Assembly: GCA_012103605.1 (NCBI GenBank)
Contig: WLWL01000007.1
Coordinates: forward strand, 1 to 44,287
Direction of reading: 5' to 3'
Length of the DNA: 44,287 nt
DNA from: Candidatus Nanopelagicales bacterium
GTDB taxonomy: Bacteria; Actinomycetota; Actinomycetes; S36-B12
Below, in pieces: positions 33,619 through 42,387 of the stretch. The translations under genes and the position numbers were made by a program. The notes under the pieces are model-generated. The model had not been told where the DNA came from and made no database searches. It was given only the letters and a program-made list of their open reading frames with translations. Within the stretch, counting starts at the first letter, position 1. Every line of letters starts with the position of its first letter.

Positions 33619-36405
33619 TCACCCTGATCCTTCCGTATTTCCCGCGTCTGCGGCGGATGGGTCATCGAGTTGGTAGGTCTTGATTGCTCGAGTGACGGTT
33701 CCCGGATCGACGTCTCCCGTACGCGCAAGCATGGCGAGTGCCTGCACGGTGATCGATTCGGCGTCGACCAGGAAATGCCGGCGCAAGGCGCCGCGCGTGT
33801 CGGACAGCCCCCAACCGTCGGTGCCCAGAGAGACGAACGGCTGCGGAACCCATTCGCGAATCTGGTCTTGCACCGCTCGCATCCAATCGGAGACCGCAAC
33901 TACGGGGCCCGGGCGACCCTCCAGGCGTTGGGTGACGAAGGGCACCAGGGGCTCGTCCTCGGGGTTGAGCATGTTGTGGCGGTCGGCGGCCAGGCCGTCA
34001 CGCCTGAGTTGATTCCAACTCGTCACCGACCAGACGTCCGCAACAACTCCCCAGTCCTGCGCCAGCAGTTCTTGGGCGCGCAGCGCCCAGTTCACTCCGA
34101 CGCCGCTGGCCAGCAGTTGCACGTGAGAACCGTCGCCGGACCCCTCGCTGATCAGGTGCATTCCCTTGATGATTCCCTCGACGTCGCAGTTGTCCGGCTC
34201 CGCCGGTTGCGGGTAGGGCTCGTTGTAGATCGTCAGGTAGTAGAAGACGTTGGGTGATTCCCCACGGTGCTCGTCGAGGAGATCGAACTCGCTGTAGGTC
34301 GGATCGGGGTCAGGCTCCCCATACATGCGCTGCAACCCGGACTTGACGATGTGTCCGAGCTCGTAGCCGAACGCGGGGTCGTAGGCCACCACCGCTGGAT
34401 TGGTGCTCGCGAGCAGTTGACTGTGGCCGTCCTCGTGCTGGAGCCCCTCGCCATTCAAGGTGGTTCGACCGGCAGTCGCCCCGAGCACGAAGCCGCGTGC
34501 CATCTGGTCGCCTGCCGCCCAGAAACCGTCGCCGGTGCGCTGGAAACCGAACATGGAGTAGAAGATGTAGATCGGAATCATCGGCACGTCGTGGGTGGAG
34601 TAGGAGGTGCCGACGGCGGTGAAGGAGGCGACCGAACCCGCCTCGTTGATCCCTTCGTGCAGGATCTGCCCGGTTTCGGATTCCTTGTAGGACAGCATCA
34701 ACTCTCTATCGACGGACGTGTACTGCTGCCCGTGCGGTGAGTAGATCTTCAACGTTGGGAACAACGAGTCCATTCCGAAGGTGCGGGCCTCGTCGGGGAT
34801 GATCGGGACGAAGTGTGCGCCCATGCCCTCATCGCGGATCAGGTCCTTCAGAAGTCGAACGAACGCCATAGTTGTCGCCACCGGCTGCTTGCCCGATCCG
34901 CGTTGCACCACCTCGTACGTGGAGTCCGGTGGTTGGGGTAGCGGGCGTGCGGTCTTTCGACGACTGGGCAGGAAGCCACCGAGGGTGGCGCGTCGGTCGA
35001 GCATGTACTGGATCGCGGGGTTGTCCGGGCCCGGGTTGTAGTACGGGGGCAGGTACTCGTCGAGCTGTGAATCCGCGATGGGAATGTGCAGTCGGTCGCG
35101 GAACTCCTTCAGATCCTCCACCGTGAGTTTCTTCATCTGGTGCGTGGAGTTTCTCGCTTCGAAGTGCGATCCCAGCGTCCAGCCCTTAATGGTCTTGGCC
35201 AAGATGACGGTGGGCTGGCCCTTGACCTTCGTGGCGGCTTCGTATGCGGCATACATCTTGCGGTAATCGTGGCCGCCGCGTTGCAACGACCAGATTTGGT
35301 CATCGCTCCAGGTCTCCACGAGTTTCGCGGTCCGCGGATCGCGTCCGAAGAAGTGATCGCGAATAAAGGCTCCGTTCTCAGCCTTGTACGTCTGGAAGTC
35401 GCCGTCGTGGGTGTTGTTCATCAAGTTGACCAGCGCACCATCGCGGTCCGCCGCCAATAGTTGATCCCAGGCTCGTCCCCAGACCACCTTGATGACGTTC
35501 CATCCGGCGCCGCGGAAAAGCGACTCGAGTTCTTGAATGATCTTGCCGTTGCCGCGAACAGGTCCATCGAGGCGCTGCAGATTGCAGTTGACGACGAAGA
35601 CGAGGTTGTCGAGTTCCTCGCGCGCTGCCAGCGACAGCGCACCGACAGCGTCGACCTCGTCGGTCTCGCCGTCGCCCAGGAACGCGTACACCTTCTGCTG
35701 CGACGTGTCGGCCAACCCACGGTTCTCCAGGTACTTGTTGAACCGTGCCTGGTAGATGGCGTTGAGTGGCCCTAGGCCCATCGAGACGGTCGGGAACTGC
35801 CAGAACGATGGCATGAGTCGCGGATGCGGATAGGACGGAAGGCCACCACCGGGGTGGGAGAGTTCCTGGCGGAAGCCATCCATCTGAGATTCGGTGATCC
35901 GACCCTCGATGAAAGCTCGCGCGTACATTCCGGGGGACGCGTGGCCTTGGAAGAAGAGTTGGTCCGCGCCACCGGGGTGGTCGGGTCCCTTGAAGAAGTG
36001 GTTGAAGCCGACCTCGTACAGCGTCGCTGAACTCGCGTACGTGGAGATGTGCCCTCCGACGGACACGCCGGGACGCTGCGCCCGGTGCACCATGATCGCG
36101 GCGTTCCACCGGATCATTCGGCGGATCTCCCGCTCCACCGCCTCATCCCCGGGGAACCAGGGCTCGCGCTCGGGGGAGATGGTGTTGATGTAGTCGGTGC
36201 CGCGCAGGCTCGGCACACCGACGTTGCGTTCTGCCGCTCGGCGCAGCAGCGAGAGCATCATGTAACGGGCGCGGTAATTGCCCGAGGCATCGACCAGTGC
36301 GTCGAGGGAGTCGATCCACTCTTGGGTCTCGTCTGGGTCGACGTCCACGTACTGGGTCGGCAAGCCGCCCGCCAGGGGACCGGAAGAGTCGCTCTCAGGG
36401 GCCAT
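33619..36405 (-). CDS. aceE: Pyruvate dehydrogenase E1, homodimeric type
   Basis: A 928-residue single-chain E1 that decarboxylates pyruvate with thiamine diphosphate. The ThDP/magnesium motif is [14 protein letters not shown] (244-257) followed by [16 protein letters not shown]. The N-terminal [11 protein letters not shown] and [20 protein letters not shown] are characteristic. I start at ATG 36405; the frame extends to 36519 but that part does not look like the family, and the ribosome site (GAGGG, ~12-16 nt upstream) is only fair. The other complex subunits are not in the window. The gene is divergent from DUF3052, a pairing seen in other Actinobacteria. Thiamine uptake genes lie a few kilobases away. 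Confidence 0.96.
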   Translation of the reverse strand: MAPESDSSGPLAGGLPTQYVDVDPDETQEWIDSLDALVDASGNYRARYMMLSLLRRAAERNVGVPSLRGTDYINTISPEREPWFPGDEAVEREIRRMIRWNAAIMVHRAQRPGVSVGGHISTYASSATLYEVGFNHFFKGPDHPGGADQLFFQGHASPGMYARAFIEGRITESQMDGFRQELSHPGGGLPSYPHPRLMPSFWQFPTVSMGLGPLNAIYQARFNKYLENRGLADTSQQKVYAFLGDGETDEVDAVGALSLAAREELDNLVFVVNCNLQRLDGPVRGNGKIIQELESLFRGAGWNVIKVVWGRAWDQLLAADRDGALVNLMNNTHDGDFQTYKAENGAFIRDHFFGRDPRTAKLVETWSDDQIWSLQRGGHDYRKMYAAYEAATKVKGQPTVILAKTIKGWTLGSHFEARNSTHQMKKLTVEDLKEFRDRLHIPIADSQLDEYLPPYYNPGPDNPAIQYMLDRRATLGGFLPSRRKTARPLPQPPDSTYEVVQRGSGKQPVATTMAFVRLLKDLIRDEGMGAHFVPIIPDEARTFGMDSLFPTLKIYSPHGQQYTSVDRELMLSYKESETGQILHEGINEAGSVASFTAVGTSYSTHDVPMIPIYIFYSMFGFQRTGDGFWAAGDQMARGFVLGATAGRTTLNGEGLQHEDGHSQLLASTNPAVVAYDPAFGYELGHIVKSGLQRMYGEPDPDPTYSEFDLLDEHRGESPNVFYYLTIYNEPYPQPAEPDNCDVEGIIKGMHLISEGSGDGSHVQLLASGVGVNWALRAQELLAQDWGVVADVWSVTSWNQLRRDGLAADRHNMLNPEDEPLVPFVTQRLEGRPGPVVAVSDWMRAVQDQIREWVPQPFVSLGTDGWGLSDTRGALRRHFLVDAESITVQALAMLARTGDVDPGTVTRAIKTYQLDDPSAADAGNTEGSG

Positions 36406-36550
36406 CGGTGTTCGCACCCTCTTTCGTCTGACGCTCCCGAGGGGTCGCCCCGGGGCCGTGTCATCGGTGGTGAAGCGTGTGTGAGCGCATTCTCGCGTAT
36501 GGGTGTCGGCAATCTCCATGCGCCCTGCCGGGGTGAGTCAGGAGGAGGAA

Positions 36551-36605
36551 GCGTGGCGGGAACAGGGCGGTTGCTGGGCGGTTGCGGGGGCGTCGCGGGG
36601 GCGTC
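36551..36605. repeat. Five contiguous 11-bp units in the aceE/DUF3052 gap
   Basis: Units: TGGCGGGAACA, GGGCGGTTGCT, GGGCGGTTGCG, GGGGCGTCGCG, GGGGCGTCGCG, starting at 36551, 36562, 36573, 36584 and 36595. The second and third differ by one base; the fourth and fifth are identical. The rest of this 309-nt non-coding gap (36406-36714) holds the aceE leader and the DUF3052 ribosome site, with no clear promoter. Confidence 0.75.
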
Positions 36606-36714
36606 GCGCGAACGAGTTGGCCGGAACTGCTTGCGGAGGGCGAGGACTTTCGGTGGACTAGGCACACTCGAGGCGACGCACGGGGCGTCGTCGTGGCCGC
36701 TCAGGAGGAAACAG

Positions 36715-37149
36715 GTGAGCGCGGATGCCGGGTCGATCGACCCGGAAGAGGCACAGCGTCGTGCGTCTGCTCTGAATCTGGATGCGGGCATGACCGTCCA
36801 GGAACTCAACTGGGACGAAGACGCCGACCCGATCATCCGGTCGGGTATCGAGGCCGTCATCAGCGGCGACCTGGTGGACGAGGACTTCGACGACGTCGTC
36901 GACGCAGTGGTGATGTGGTGGCGCGATGACGACGGAGATCTGGTGGACGGACTTGTTGACGCCATCGGACCGCTCGCCGATCACGGAGTCATCTGGCTGA
37001 TGACTCCCAAGCCGGGGCGCGAAGGTCACATCGAGTCCGAGGACATCGCCGATGCCGCTCCAACAGCGGGGCTGCAGCAAACGAGCACCATCAGCGCCGG
37101 CTCCTTTTGGCAGGGCACACGTTTGGTTGCCCCTCGCTCCAAGCGCTAA
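36715..37149 (+). CDS. DUF3052 family protein
   Basis: A 144-residue acidic, soluble protein of the DUF3052 family. Core motifs are GMTVQELNWDEDADPIIRSG, then DEDFDDVVDAVVMWWRDDDG and DGVWLMTPK-like HGVIWLMTPKPGREGHIE, ending QTSTISAGSFWQGTRLVAPR. Function unknown; family members accompany aceE or peroxiredoxin genes in Actinobacteria. The start is GTG 36715, fixed by a perfect AGGAGG (36703-36708) 6 nt upstream; the frame runs on to 36049 as a shadow of aceE. It is 47 nt upstream of the peroxiredoxin gene on the same strand, so they are probably cotranscribed. Confidence 0.9.
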   Translation: MSADAGSIDPEEAQRRASALNLDAGMTVQELNWDEDADPIIRSGIEAVISGDLVDEDFDDVVDAVVMWWRDDDGDLVDGLVDAIGPLADHGVIWLMTPKPGREGHIESEDIADAAPTAGLQQTSTISAGSFWQGTRLVAPRSKR

Positions 37150-37159
37150 CGTCCTCTCC

Positions 37160-37186
37160 GGTGCGCACGGGGCGCACCACGCCCCG
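37160..37186 (+). promoter_or_regulatory. Two mutually exclusive hairpins before the peroxiredoxin ribosome site
   Basis: Hairpin 1: GGTGCGC (37160-37166), loop ACGGG, GCGCACC (37172-37178). Hairpin 2: CGGGGCG (37168-37174), loop CACCA, CGCCCCG (37180-37186). Both are perfect 7-bp stems and share bases, so only one can form. The second abuts and shares a G with the Shine-Dalgarno GGAGG (37186-37190). Confidence 0.6.
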
Positions 37187-37196
37187 GAGGAAACCC

Positions 37197-37655
37197 ATGG
37201 CACTCGAGGTAGGCACGATCGCTCCTGACTTCACGCTGCGCAACCAGTTCGGCCAGGAAGTGTCCTTATCCGATTTTCGTGGCAAGAAGGTCGTGGTGAT
37301 GTTCTACCCATTCGCCTTCACCAGCACCTGCACCGGTGAGATGTGCGCGATCAGGGATCGGATCGGCGATTTCGACAACGACGACACCGTGATGGTCAGC
37401 ATCTCGTGCGATGCGCCCGCCTCGTTGAAGGTGTTCGCCGAGACCGAGGGCCTCACCCATCAGCTGCTCAGCGACTTCTGGCCGCACGGGGAAGTGTCCC
37501 GGGCCTACGAAGCCTTCTGGGAGAAGACCGGGTTCGCGACCCGGGCGACGTACGTTCTCGACCGCGACGGAGTCATCCGGTGGTCGGTGGTCAACGGTCC
37601 GGGTGAGGCGCGGAACCCCGATGACTACGCGAGCGCCCTGGCGGCGCTGGACTGA
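37197..37655 (+). CDS. Peroxiredoxin, AhpE-type
   Basis: A 152-residue thioredoxin-fold peroxidase. The peroxidatic cysteine is C45 in FYPFAFTSTCTGEMC, the same number as in mycobacterial AhpE; C50 and a third cysteine (SISCD, ~77) could act in resolution. The RATYVLDRDGVIRW segment carries the conserved arginine region. It reduces hydroperoxides in the cytoplasm, with mycothiol/mycoredoxin a likely partner in an actinobacterium (inference). The start is ATG 37197, preceded by GGAGGAAACCC; the open frame to 37107 overlaps DUF3052. Its leader can form two alternative hairpins. Confidence 0.9.
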   Translation: MALEVGTIAPDFTLRNQFGQEVSLSDFRGKKVVVMFYPFAFTSTCTGEMCAIRDRIGDFDNDDTVMVSISCDAPASLKVFAETEGLTHQLLSDFWPHGEVSRAYEAFWEKTGFATRATYVLDRDGVIRWSVVNGPGEARNPDDYASALAALD

Positions 37656-37723
37656 TCCGGCCCTGATGAGCGGGCTCGTCATCTCAAGATGCGCGATCTC
37701 CGAAATAGCGATGAACTTAAGGC

Positions 37724-37763
37724 ACTGCGGGTGCGGGGGGCCCGAGACCCACGCACCCGCAGT
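37724..37763. terminator. Stem-loop between the peroxiredoxin and FUSC genes
   Basis: A perfect 12-bp stem, ACTGCGGGTGCG (37724-37735) with CGCACCCGCAGT (37752-37763), and a 16-nt loop that can pair further (GGG with CCC). It lies between the convergent genes, 69 nt after the peroxiredoxin stop and 70 nt before the end of the FUSC gene. There is no T-run on either side. Confidence 0.65.
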
Positions 37764-37832
37764 ACCCCTCACACCTCGTGCGAATGCCGCTCCTGTCACT
37801 GACTTTTCGTACGGTCTTTTCTGAGGACCGAA

Positions 37833-38888
37833 TTACCGGGGTAGGTGACCGGCTTCCTCTTCGTCCACCTTCGCCTGATTGATCTGCTCCATATGCGACA
37901 CGATGCCGCCGATGAGTGCGATCTGTGCGGTTCGTTCGGCTTCCCGCACCGCTTGATGGGCGGCGGTCTTGCCGATAGTCCGCGTGGGGTCGTCGGTGGC
38001 TAGGTTCGCCGCGGTCGCCGCGATCAAGTCGGCCAGCGGCGACAGCGCCGCCGGGGGAAGGGCACCGGAACCGTCGGTGTTGCTCGTCGATGCGCGACGT
38101 AGATCCGATGCCAACGACAACGCGCGGGTGGACATGATCTGGCAGGCGTCAACTTCGGCTTGAACGGCGTGCAAGTCCGAGGTGGTCACCCGAATGCTCC
38201 ACCGGCGATTCATCTTCAGGTCTTCCAGGCCGGCGGCCAGACCGAGTACTTGATTGCGCAAATCGACGGCTTCGTCGAACCAGGCCCGCACGGTTTCCGG
38301 ACCGGGATCGGTGCGTAGTTCGACGGCGATGCGTTCCAAGAGTTGCCCGAGGCGCTCTTGCACATCATCGGCCTTGTCTTCCAAGTTGCGAGTGGCCTTC
38401 GTCGGAGACGCGACGTAGCTGGCGAGGACCGCGAAGATGGCGCCGATCACGATGCCTGCGAATCGTTCAACGGCGAGCTCGGTGGTCAGGTTCGTTCCGA
38501 TGACCAAGATCACCGTGACGGCAAGAGCGGTCGCCACCAGTGGCGATTCGTCAGGACTCGCGACGTGCAAGAGTCGGGCGACGACGAAACACAAGGCGAC
38601 CAACAAAAGGATCGTCACCGCCCCGCTCCCGACAACAGACACGATCCCCAACGCGACGGCGGCACCGACGAGGGCTCCGATGACCTGGATGAACGCACCC
38701 TTGGTTGCCTGATGGAAGCTCGCCTGGGTGGCGATCACGGCGGTGATCGCCGCAGGAACAGAGCTGGCGAAGGGAAGTGCCTGCGCCACGATGTAGGCAA
38801 GGAAGGCAGCGAGCGAGGTAGCCACCGCGATCCGGGTATACGAGCGATCGATCCGTGCCGCTCGCTTGCGTAGTCGTTCGCCTCTCAC
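37833..38888 (-). CDS. FUSC/aromatic acid exporter family membrane protein
   Basis: A 351-residue protein. The N-terminal ~165 residues hold about five or six membrane segments (RIAVATSLAAFLAYIVAQAL; VPAAITAVIATQASFHQATK; GAFIQVIGALVGAAVALGIV) in the FUSC/ArAE pattern. The remaining half is soluble and helical, with heptad-like leucine spacing (EDKADDVQERLGQLLERIAV). Such proteins are thought to export aromatic acids or other organic anions; no substrate can be read. The start is GTG 38888, overlapping the thiQ stop by 4 nt, so it is the last gene of the thiamine-riboswitch operon, an unexpected place for it. Confidence 0.82.
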   Translation of the reverse strand: MRGERLRKRAARIDRSYTRIAVATSLAAFLAYIVAQALPFASSVPAAITAVIATQASFHQATKGAFIQVIGALVGAAVALGIVSVVGSGAVTILLLVALCFVVARLLHVASPDESPLVATALAVTVILVIGTNLTTELAVERFAGIVIGAIFAVLASYVASPTKATRNLEDKADDVQERLGQLLERIAVELRTDPGPETVRAWFDEAVDLRNQVLGLAAGLEDLKMNRRWSIRVTTSDLHAVQAEVDACQIMSTRALSLASDLRRASTSNTDGSGALPPAALSPLADLIAATAANLATDDPTRTIGKTAAHQAVREAERTAQIALIGGIVSHMEQINQAKVDEEEAGHLPR

Positions 38889-39526
38889 AAAGAAAGTATG
38901 GACCCGGAGGAGTTATTCCCGGTCATCGTCTCCGCCTCTTCGGGGTCGTGGGTGACGTGCACGGCGGGAATGCCGGTGCGGCGAACCAGGGCGAGGACGT
39001 CGGCGGCCAGGCGGGATCGCAGTGGCGCGTCCAAGGCGCTGAACGGTTCGTCGAGACATAGGACAGTGGGGTCGGCGGCCAGCGCTCGGGCGAGGGACAC
39101 CCGTTGCGCCTGGCCACCGCTGAGTTGATCGACGTTCCGGTCGCCGAGGCCCGCGAGATCCACCCAACTCAAGAGTTCCTCTGCTGTACTCCGGGCGTCA
39201 CTTGCCGATGCGCCGGATCGACGCGGACCGTACGCGACGTTGTCGCGCACCGTCATTGTCGGAAACAACAGCGGCTCTTGAAACACCATGGCCACTTTGC
39301 GGGTGTGCGTGGGCAAGTGCGTGACATCGACCCCGTCGATGAGAACGCGACCCGAGCGAGCAGGAATGACACCGGCGATCGTGGACAGCAGCGTTGACTT
39401 TCCGCAGCCACTCGGCCCGACGACGGCCAGCACGCTCCCGGGCGGCACCGTGAAGGTCACGGGTTCGCGCAACGCGGATTCGTATCCGATGGTGAGGTTC
39501 TCGCACGTCAGCGTGTGGCCGTTCAC
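38885..39526 (-). CDS. thiQ: Thiamine ABC transporter ATPase (short C-terminus)
   Basis: A 213-residue ABC ATPase. Walker A is GPSGCGKST (~38-46), Q-loop MVFQEPLLFPTMTV, signature LSGGQAQRVSLARALAADP, Walker B VLCLDEPFSALD, switch histidine in VHVTHDPEEAE. The protein ends only ~15 residues after this (MTGNNSSGSILSL), without the ADRVLVL-type strand that normally follows, so it is shorter than Escherichia ThiQ and may have lost its end. The start is GTG 39526, overlapping the thiP stop, with GGAGG 10 nt upstream. Thiamine specificity is inferred from the riboswitch and operon. Confidence 0.88.
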   Translation of the reverse strand: MNGHTLTCENLTIGYESALREPVTFTVPPGSVLAVVGPSGCGKSTLLSTIAGVIPARSGRVLIDGVDVTHLPTHTRKVAMVFQEPLLFPTMTVRDNVAYGPRRSGASASDARSTAEELLSWVDLAGLGDRNVDQLSGGQAQRVSLARALAADPTVLCLDEPFSALDAPLRSRLAADVLALVRRTGIPAVHVTHDPEEAETMTGNNSSGSILSL

Positions 39527-41091
39527 GATCGTCGACCTCCGCGGTCGACGGCGGCGACCAGCGTGGTGGTCATGACGACGAGAACGACCGCCATTGCCGC
39601 CGCCACCCCGAAGGACGCTTCACCGGGACGACCGAGAAGTCGCGCGATCACGAGGGGAACCGTAGGGCCGTCGGCTCGAGCGAGAAAGGAGGCAGCCCCG
39701 AACTCTCCGAGAGACACCGCGCAGGCGAGACCCCCGGCCGCGATCATCACTGTCCGAAGAGTGGGCCCGTAGCCGGTCCACCACGCTCGCGACGGCCGGG
39801 CGCCGAGGGTGGCGGCGACGGTCACGAGGCGGGAATCGGTGGAACGCAGGGTTGGGGTGGCGACCGCGACGACGAGCGGAACGGCGATCAGGGCGTGGGC
39901 GATCGGGATCAACAGGCCGGTGGCGCGCAGATCCACTGGCGGACGCCCATACGCCAGCATCGTGCCCAGGCCCAGCGTCGCCGCCGATATCCCCAGCGGC
40001 AGTGCCGTCGCGAGCGCGAAGGCCCGTCCGAGTCGATGCGCCAGCACGCTCATCGCGGCGAGGCCACCGATAGCGGCTGCAACGAGCCCGGTGATGAGTG
40101 CGAACGACAGGGACCGCGCCATGGCACTCAGCGGCGACCCGATCCGAGTGCTCCCCGCGTCGATCGTCTCGAAACCGGCGAAGATCGCCCACCAGCTCAT
40201 CGTGAAGCCGGACGACGAGCGCACCGACGACCACACCAGTGAGGACACCGGGGCGAGAACGATGACGACGGTCGCCGTGACAACGATGCCGACGGCCCAT
40301 CGACTCGATCCGAGTGGACGTCGCAGACGGAAGGTGCGCAGCGCACCCCCGGAGATCGCGTTGCGCGTGCGCGCAGCCCACCACAACACCGAGCCAACGA
40401 CGATCGCCTGGATAGCGGCGCTGACCGCGGCGGCTTGAAAATCCAAAAGGATGGAGGTTTGTCGAAGCACCAATGACTCGAGGGTGCGGGTGGTGGAGTC
40501 TCCGAGCAGCAGCACGATGCCGAGTGAGGTGAAAGAAAAGACGAACACGATGGCTGCGGCCGATGCGATGGCCGGGCCGAGGGCAGGCAGTGTCACGGTG
40601 CGAAACGCCGTCCACCGTGATGCGCCCAGAGTCCTCGCGGCGATATCGAGTCGAGGATCGATGGTGGACCAGCGGGCACCCACGATCCGCACCACCACCG
40701 CCATATTCAGGTACGCGTGCGCGAGCACAACGATGAGGAAACCCGAACCGAGATCGGAGCCGACCAGCGATCGAAACGCCAACGCGACCACCACGGTGGG
40801 TAGGACGAACGGCACGGTGGCCAAAGCCAGAGCCCATCGTCGTCCCGGGAAGTGATACCGGGTGAGCACGTTGGCCATAGGCAATCCGATGGTCAGCGAA
40901 ACAGCGGTGCTCGCCAGTGCTTGCACCGTCGCCAGTCCCGCGACTCGCCACGCAAGTGAGTCCGCTAGGTACTCGATCGTTCCCGGCGAGAGGACTTGCC
41001 CCGCCAGTGATGCCAGCGGCACCACCAGAAACGCAAGCAGGAAGCCGGCGGGCGCGATCCACGCCCACCGCAACCAGGTCGGTGCCGTCAT
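39523..41091 (-). CDS. thiP: Thiamine ABC transporter permease, fused two-domain type
   Basis: A 522-residue inner-membrane permease made of two homologous halves, each with about six membrane segments and a cytoplasmic loop for the ATPase: AARTLGASRWTAFRTVTLPA in the first half and AATLGARPSRAWWTGYGPTL in the second. This doubled form is usual for ThiP and for the related FbpB iron permeases. The TPP riboswitch and neighbouring thiB favour thiamine. The start is ATG 41091, 36 nt after the thiB stop; it overlaps thiQ by 4 nt. Confidence 0.9.
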   Translation of the reverse strand: MTAPTWLRWAWIAPAGFLLAFLVVPLASLAGQVLSPGTIEYLADSLAWRVAGLATVQALASTAVSLTIGLPMANVLTRYHFPGRRWALALATVPFVLPTVVVALAFRSLVGSDLGSGFLIVVLAHAYLNMAVVVRIVGARWSTIDPRLDIAARTLGASRWTAFRTVTLPALGPAIASAAAIVFVFSFTSLGIVLLLGDSTTRTLESLVLRQTSILLDFQAAAVSAAIQAIVVGSVLWWAARTRNAISGGALRTFRLRRPLGSSRWAVGIVVTATVVIVLAPVSSLVWSSVRSSSGFTMSWWAIFAGFETIDAGSTRIGSPLSAMARSLSFALITGLVAAAIGGLAAMSVLAHRLGRAFALATALPLGISAATLGLGTMLAYGRPPVDLRATGLLIPIAHALIAVPLVVAVATPTLRSTDSRLVTVAATLGARPSRAWWTGYGPTLRTVMIAAGGLACAVSLGEFGAASFLARADGPTVPLVIARLLGRPGEASFGVAAAMAVVLVVMTTTLVAAVDRGGRRS

Positions 41092-41127
41092 CGTGTGCTG
41101 AGCTTCAGAACGTGTGCGTGAGGAGCG

Positions 41128-42213
41128 CTAGCGGCCCATCACGGCACCCCACTTGGCGAGAATCTCGTCGATGTTGTCCGCGATGTACCCCGAGGACAGC
41201 TCCTCGGCGTCGGGTACCTGCGGCGCGAAGCGTTCGAACACCTCGGGCAAGGCCGTACCGTCGCGGGCAGGGAAGACGAACATGTTCAGTGGGATATCCG
41301 CTTGCACGTCCGGGGAGAGCAACCAGTCGATGACGAGCGCGGCAGCCTCCGGCTGGTCGGTCCCGGCGAGGATTCCGGCGTACTCGACCTGCCGGTAGCA
41401 GCCATCGGTCATCACCGATGTGGAGGGCACCTCGGGCGGCTCGCCCTCGGCGTAGACGATCTCGGCGGGTGGGCTGGTGGCGTACGAGACGACGATGGGA
41501 CGGTCGCCACCACCACCGAAGGTGAAGTCGCCGTAGTAAGCGTCGCTCCATGAGCCGGCGACCTTCACTCCGTTCTCTCGCAGTCGTTGCCAGTAGTCGA
41601 CCCAAGCGTCGCCGTATCGGGACACGGTGGATAGCGCGAAAGCGAGGCCCGGGGACGACGTGCCGGGGTCTTGAACCACGAGCAGGTCGCGGTACTGCGG
41701 GTCGGTGAGATCGTCGAGGGTGGTCGGGGGAGCGATGCCCTCGGCGGCGAAGTAGGTGTCGTCGACGTTGATGCACACATCGCCGAAATCGATCGGTGTC
41801 ACTCGACCATCGAAGGACCGTTCGGCGAGCTCGGGGCGCAGCGCGTCGGCCTCGGTCGAGGTGTAGGCCTCGAAGACATCGGAGTCCAAGGCCCGCGTCA
41901 CGAGGGTGTTATCCACCCCGAAAATGACGTCGGCGGTGGGCGCTCCGGCGGCCAGGATGGCTCCGGCCACCATCGACCCCGCGTCACCACCGGATACCAA
42001 CTCCAAGGTGATGCCCGTGGATGCCTCGAAGTCGGCGATGACGTCGTCGCTGAGCGCGAACGAGTCGTGCGTGAGTAGTTGAACGGTTTGACCGGCGAGG
42101 TCCGCGGTGCTCGCGGCCTCGGGTTCGGTGTCGGTGGTCTCGGAACTGCACGCGGCGAGCCCGAGAACGGACGCAAGGCTCATAGCGGCGAGAACTGCGG
42201 GAATGCGCTTCAT
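41128..42213 (-). CDS. thiB: Thiamine-binding lipoprotein of an ABC transporter
   Basis: A 361-residue secreted solute-binding lipoprotein. The signal peptide ends in the lipobox LAAC with C22 followed by SSET. The mature part is a type II periplasmic-binding fold of the ThiB/iron-binding group: TVQLLTHDSFALSDDVIADF, VSGGDAGSMVAGAI, DVIFGVDNTLVTRA, and DFGDVCINVD. It captures thiamine or a phosphate ester outside the membrane. The start is ATG 42213 with GGGAGG (42223-42218) just upstream, right at the end of the TPP riboswitch. Confidence 0.93.
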   Translation of the reverse strand: MKRIPAVLAAMSLASVLGLAACSSETTDTEPEAASTADLAGQTVQLLTHDSFALSDDVIADFEASTGITLELVSGGDAGSMVAGAILAAGAPTADVIFGVDNTLVTRALDSDVFEAYTSTEADALRPELAERSFDGRVTPIDFGDVCINVDDTYFAAEGIAPPTTLDDLTDPQYRDLLVVQDPGTSSPGLAFALSTVSRYGDAWVDYWQRLRENGVKVAGSWSDAYYGDFTFGGGGDRPIVVSYATSPPAEIVYAEGEPPEVPSTSVMTDGCYRQVEYAGILAGTDQPEAAALVIDWLLSPDVQADIPLNMFVFPARDGTALPEVFERFAPQVPDAEELSSGYIADNIDEILAKWGAVMGR

Positions 42214-42220
42214 GTTTCCT

Positions 42221-42312
42221 CCCTAGCGCTGGCATTACCCAGATCAGGTTCAGCGGGTCGGCAGACGCGTCTGCCCTCTCAGCCCACCGCCATCGCGTGA
42301 GCTCCCCTTGGT
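42221..42312 (-). ncRNA. TPP riboswitch (THI element)
   Basis: On the minus strand, from 42312 down to 42221, the leader of thiB shows the conserved pieces in order: AAGGGGAGCTC, GGGCTGAGAGGG, and GAACCTGATCTGGGTAATGCC followed by AGCG. These are the pyrimidine-sensing CUGAGA and pyrophosphate-sensing ACCUGAUCUGGGUAAUGCC elements. The Shine-Dalgarno of thiB follows the last helix directly, so control of translation initiation is the likely mechanism; I see no separate terminator hairpin. Confidence 0.96.
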
Positions 42313-42336
42313 GGTATTCAGTTGTCCTCGACGCAA

Positions 42337-42366
42337 CCTATAGGTGCATCGACTAACGGGAGTCTA
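42337..42366 (-). promoter_or_regulatory. Promoter of the TPP-regulated operon
   Basis: Read on the minus strand, TAGACT (42366-42361) and TATAGG (42342-42337) are 18 nt apart, placing transcription start near 42330, about 18 nt before the riboswitch. The -10 lies in a perfect 10-bp palindrome, ACCTATAGGT (42336-42345). Confidence 0.5.
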
Positions 42367-42387
42367 CTGCGCCGCAGCGACCGTGCA

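Noticed and set aside
37656-37832. Possible tRNA or small RNA in the gap after the peroxiredoxin
   Set aside because: Only a long terminator-like stem is present; there is no cloverleaf, no T-loop GTTCRA and no acceptor pairing.
39620-41068. 482-codon frame antisense-phase to thiP on the same strand
   Set aside because: Arginine-rich translation without hydrophobic segments; the overlapping thiP frame has the full permease pattern.
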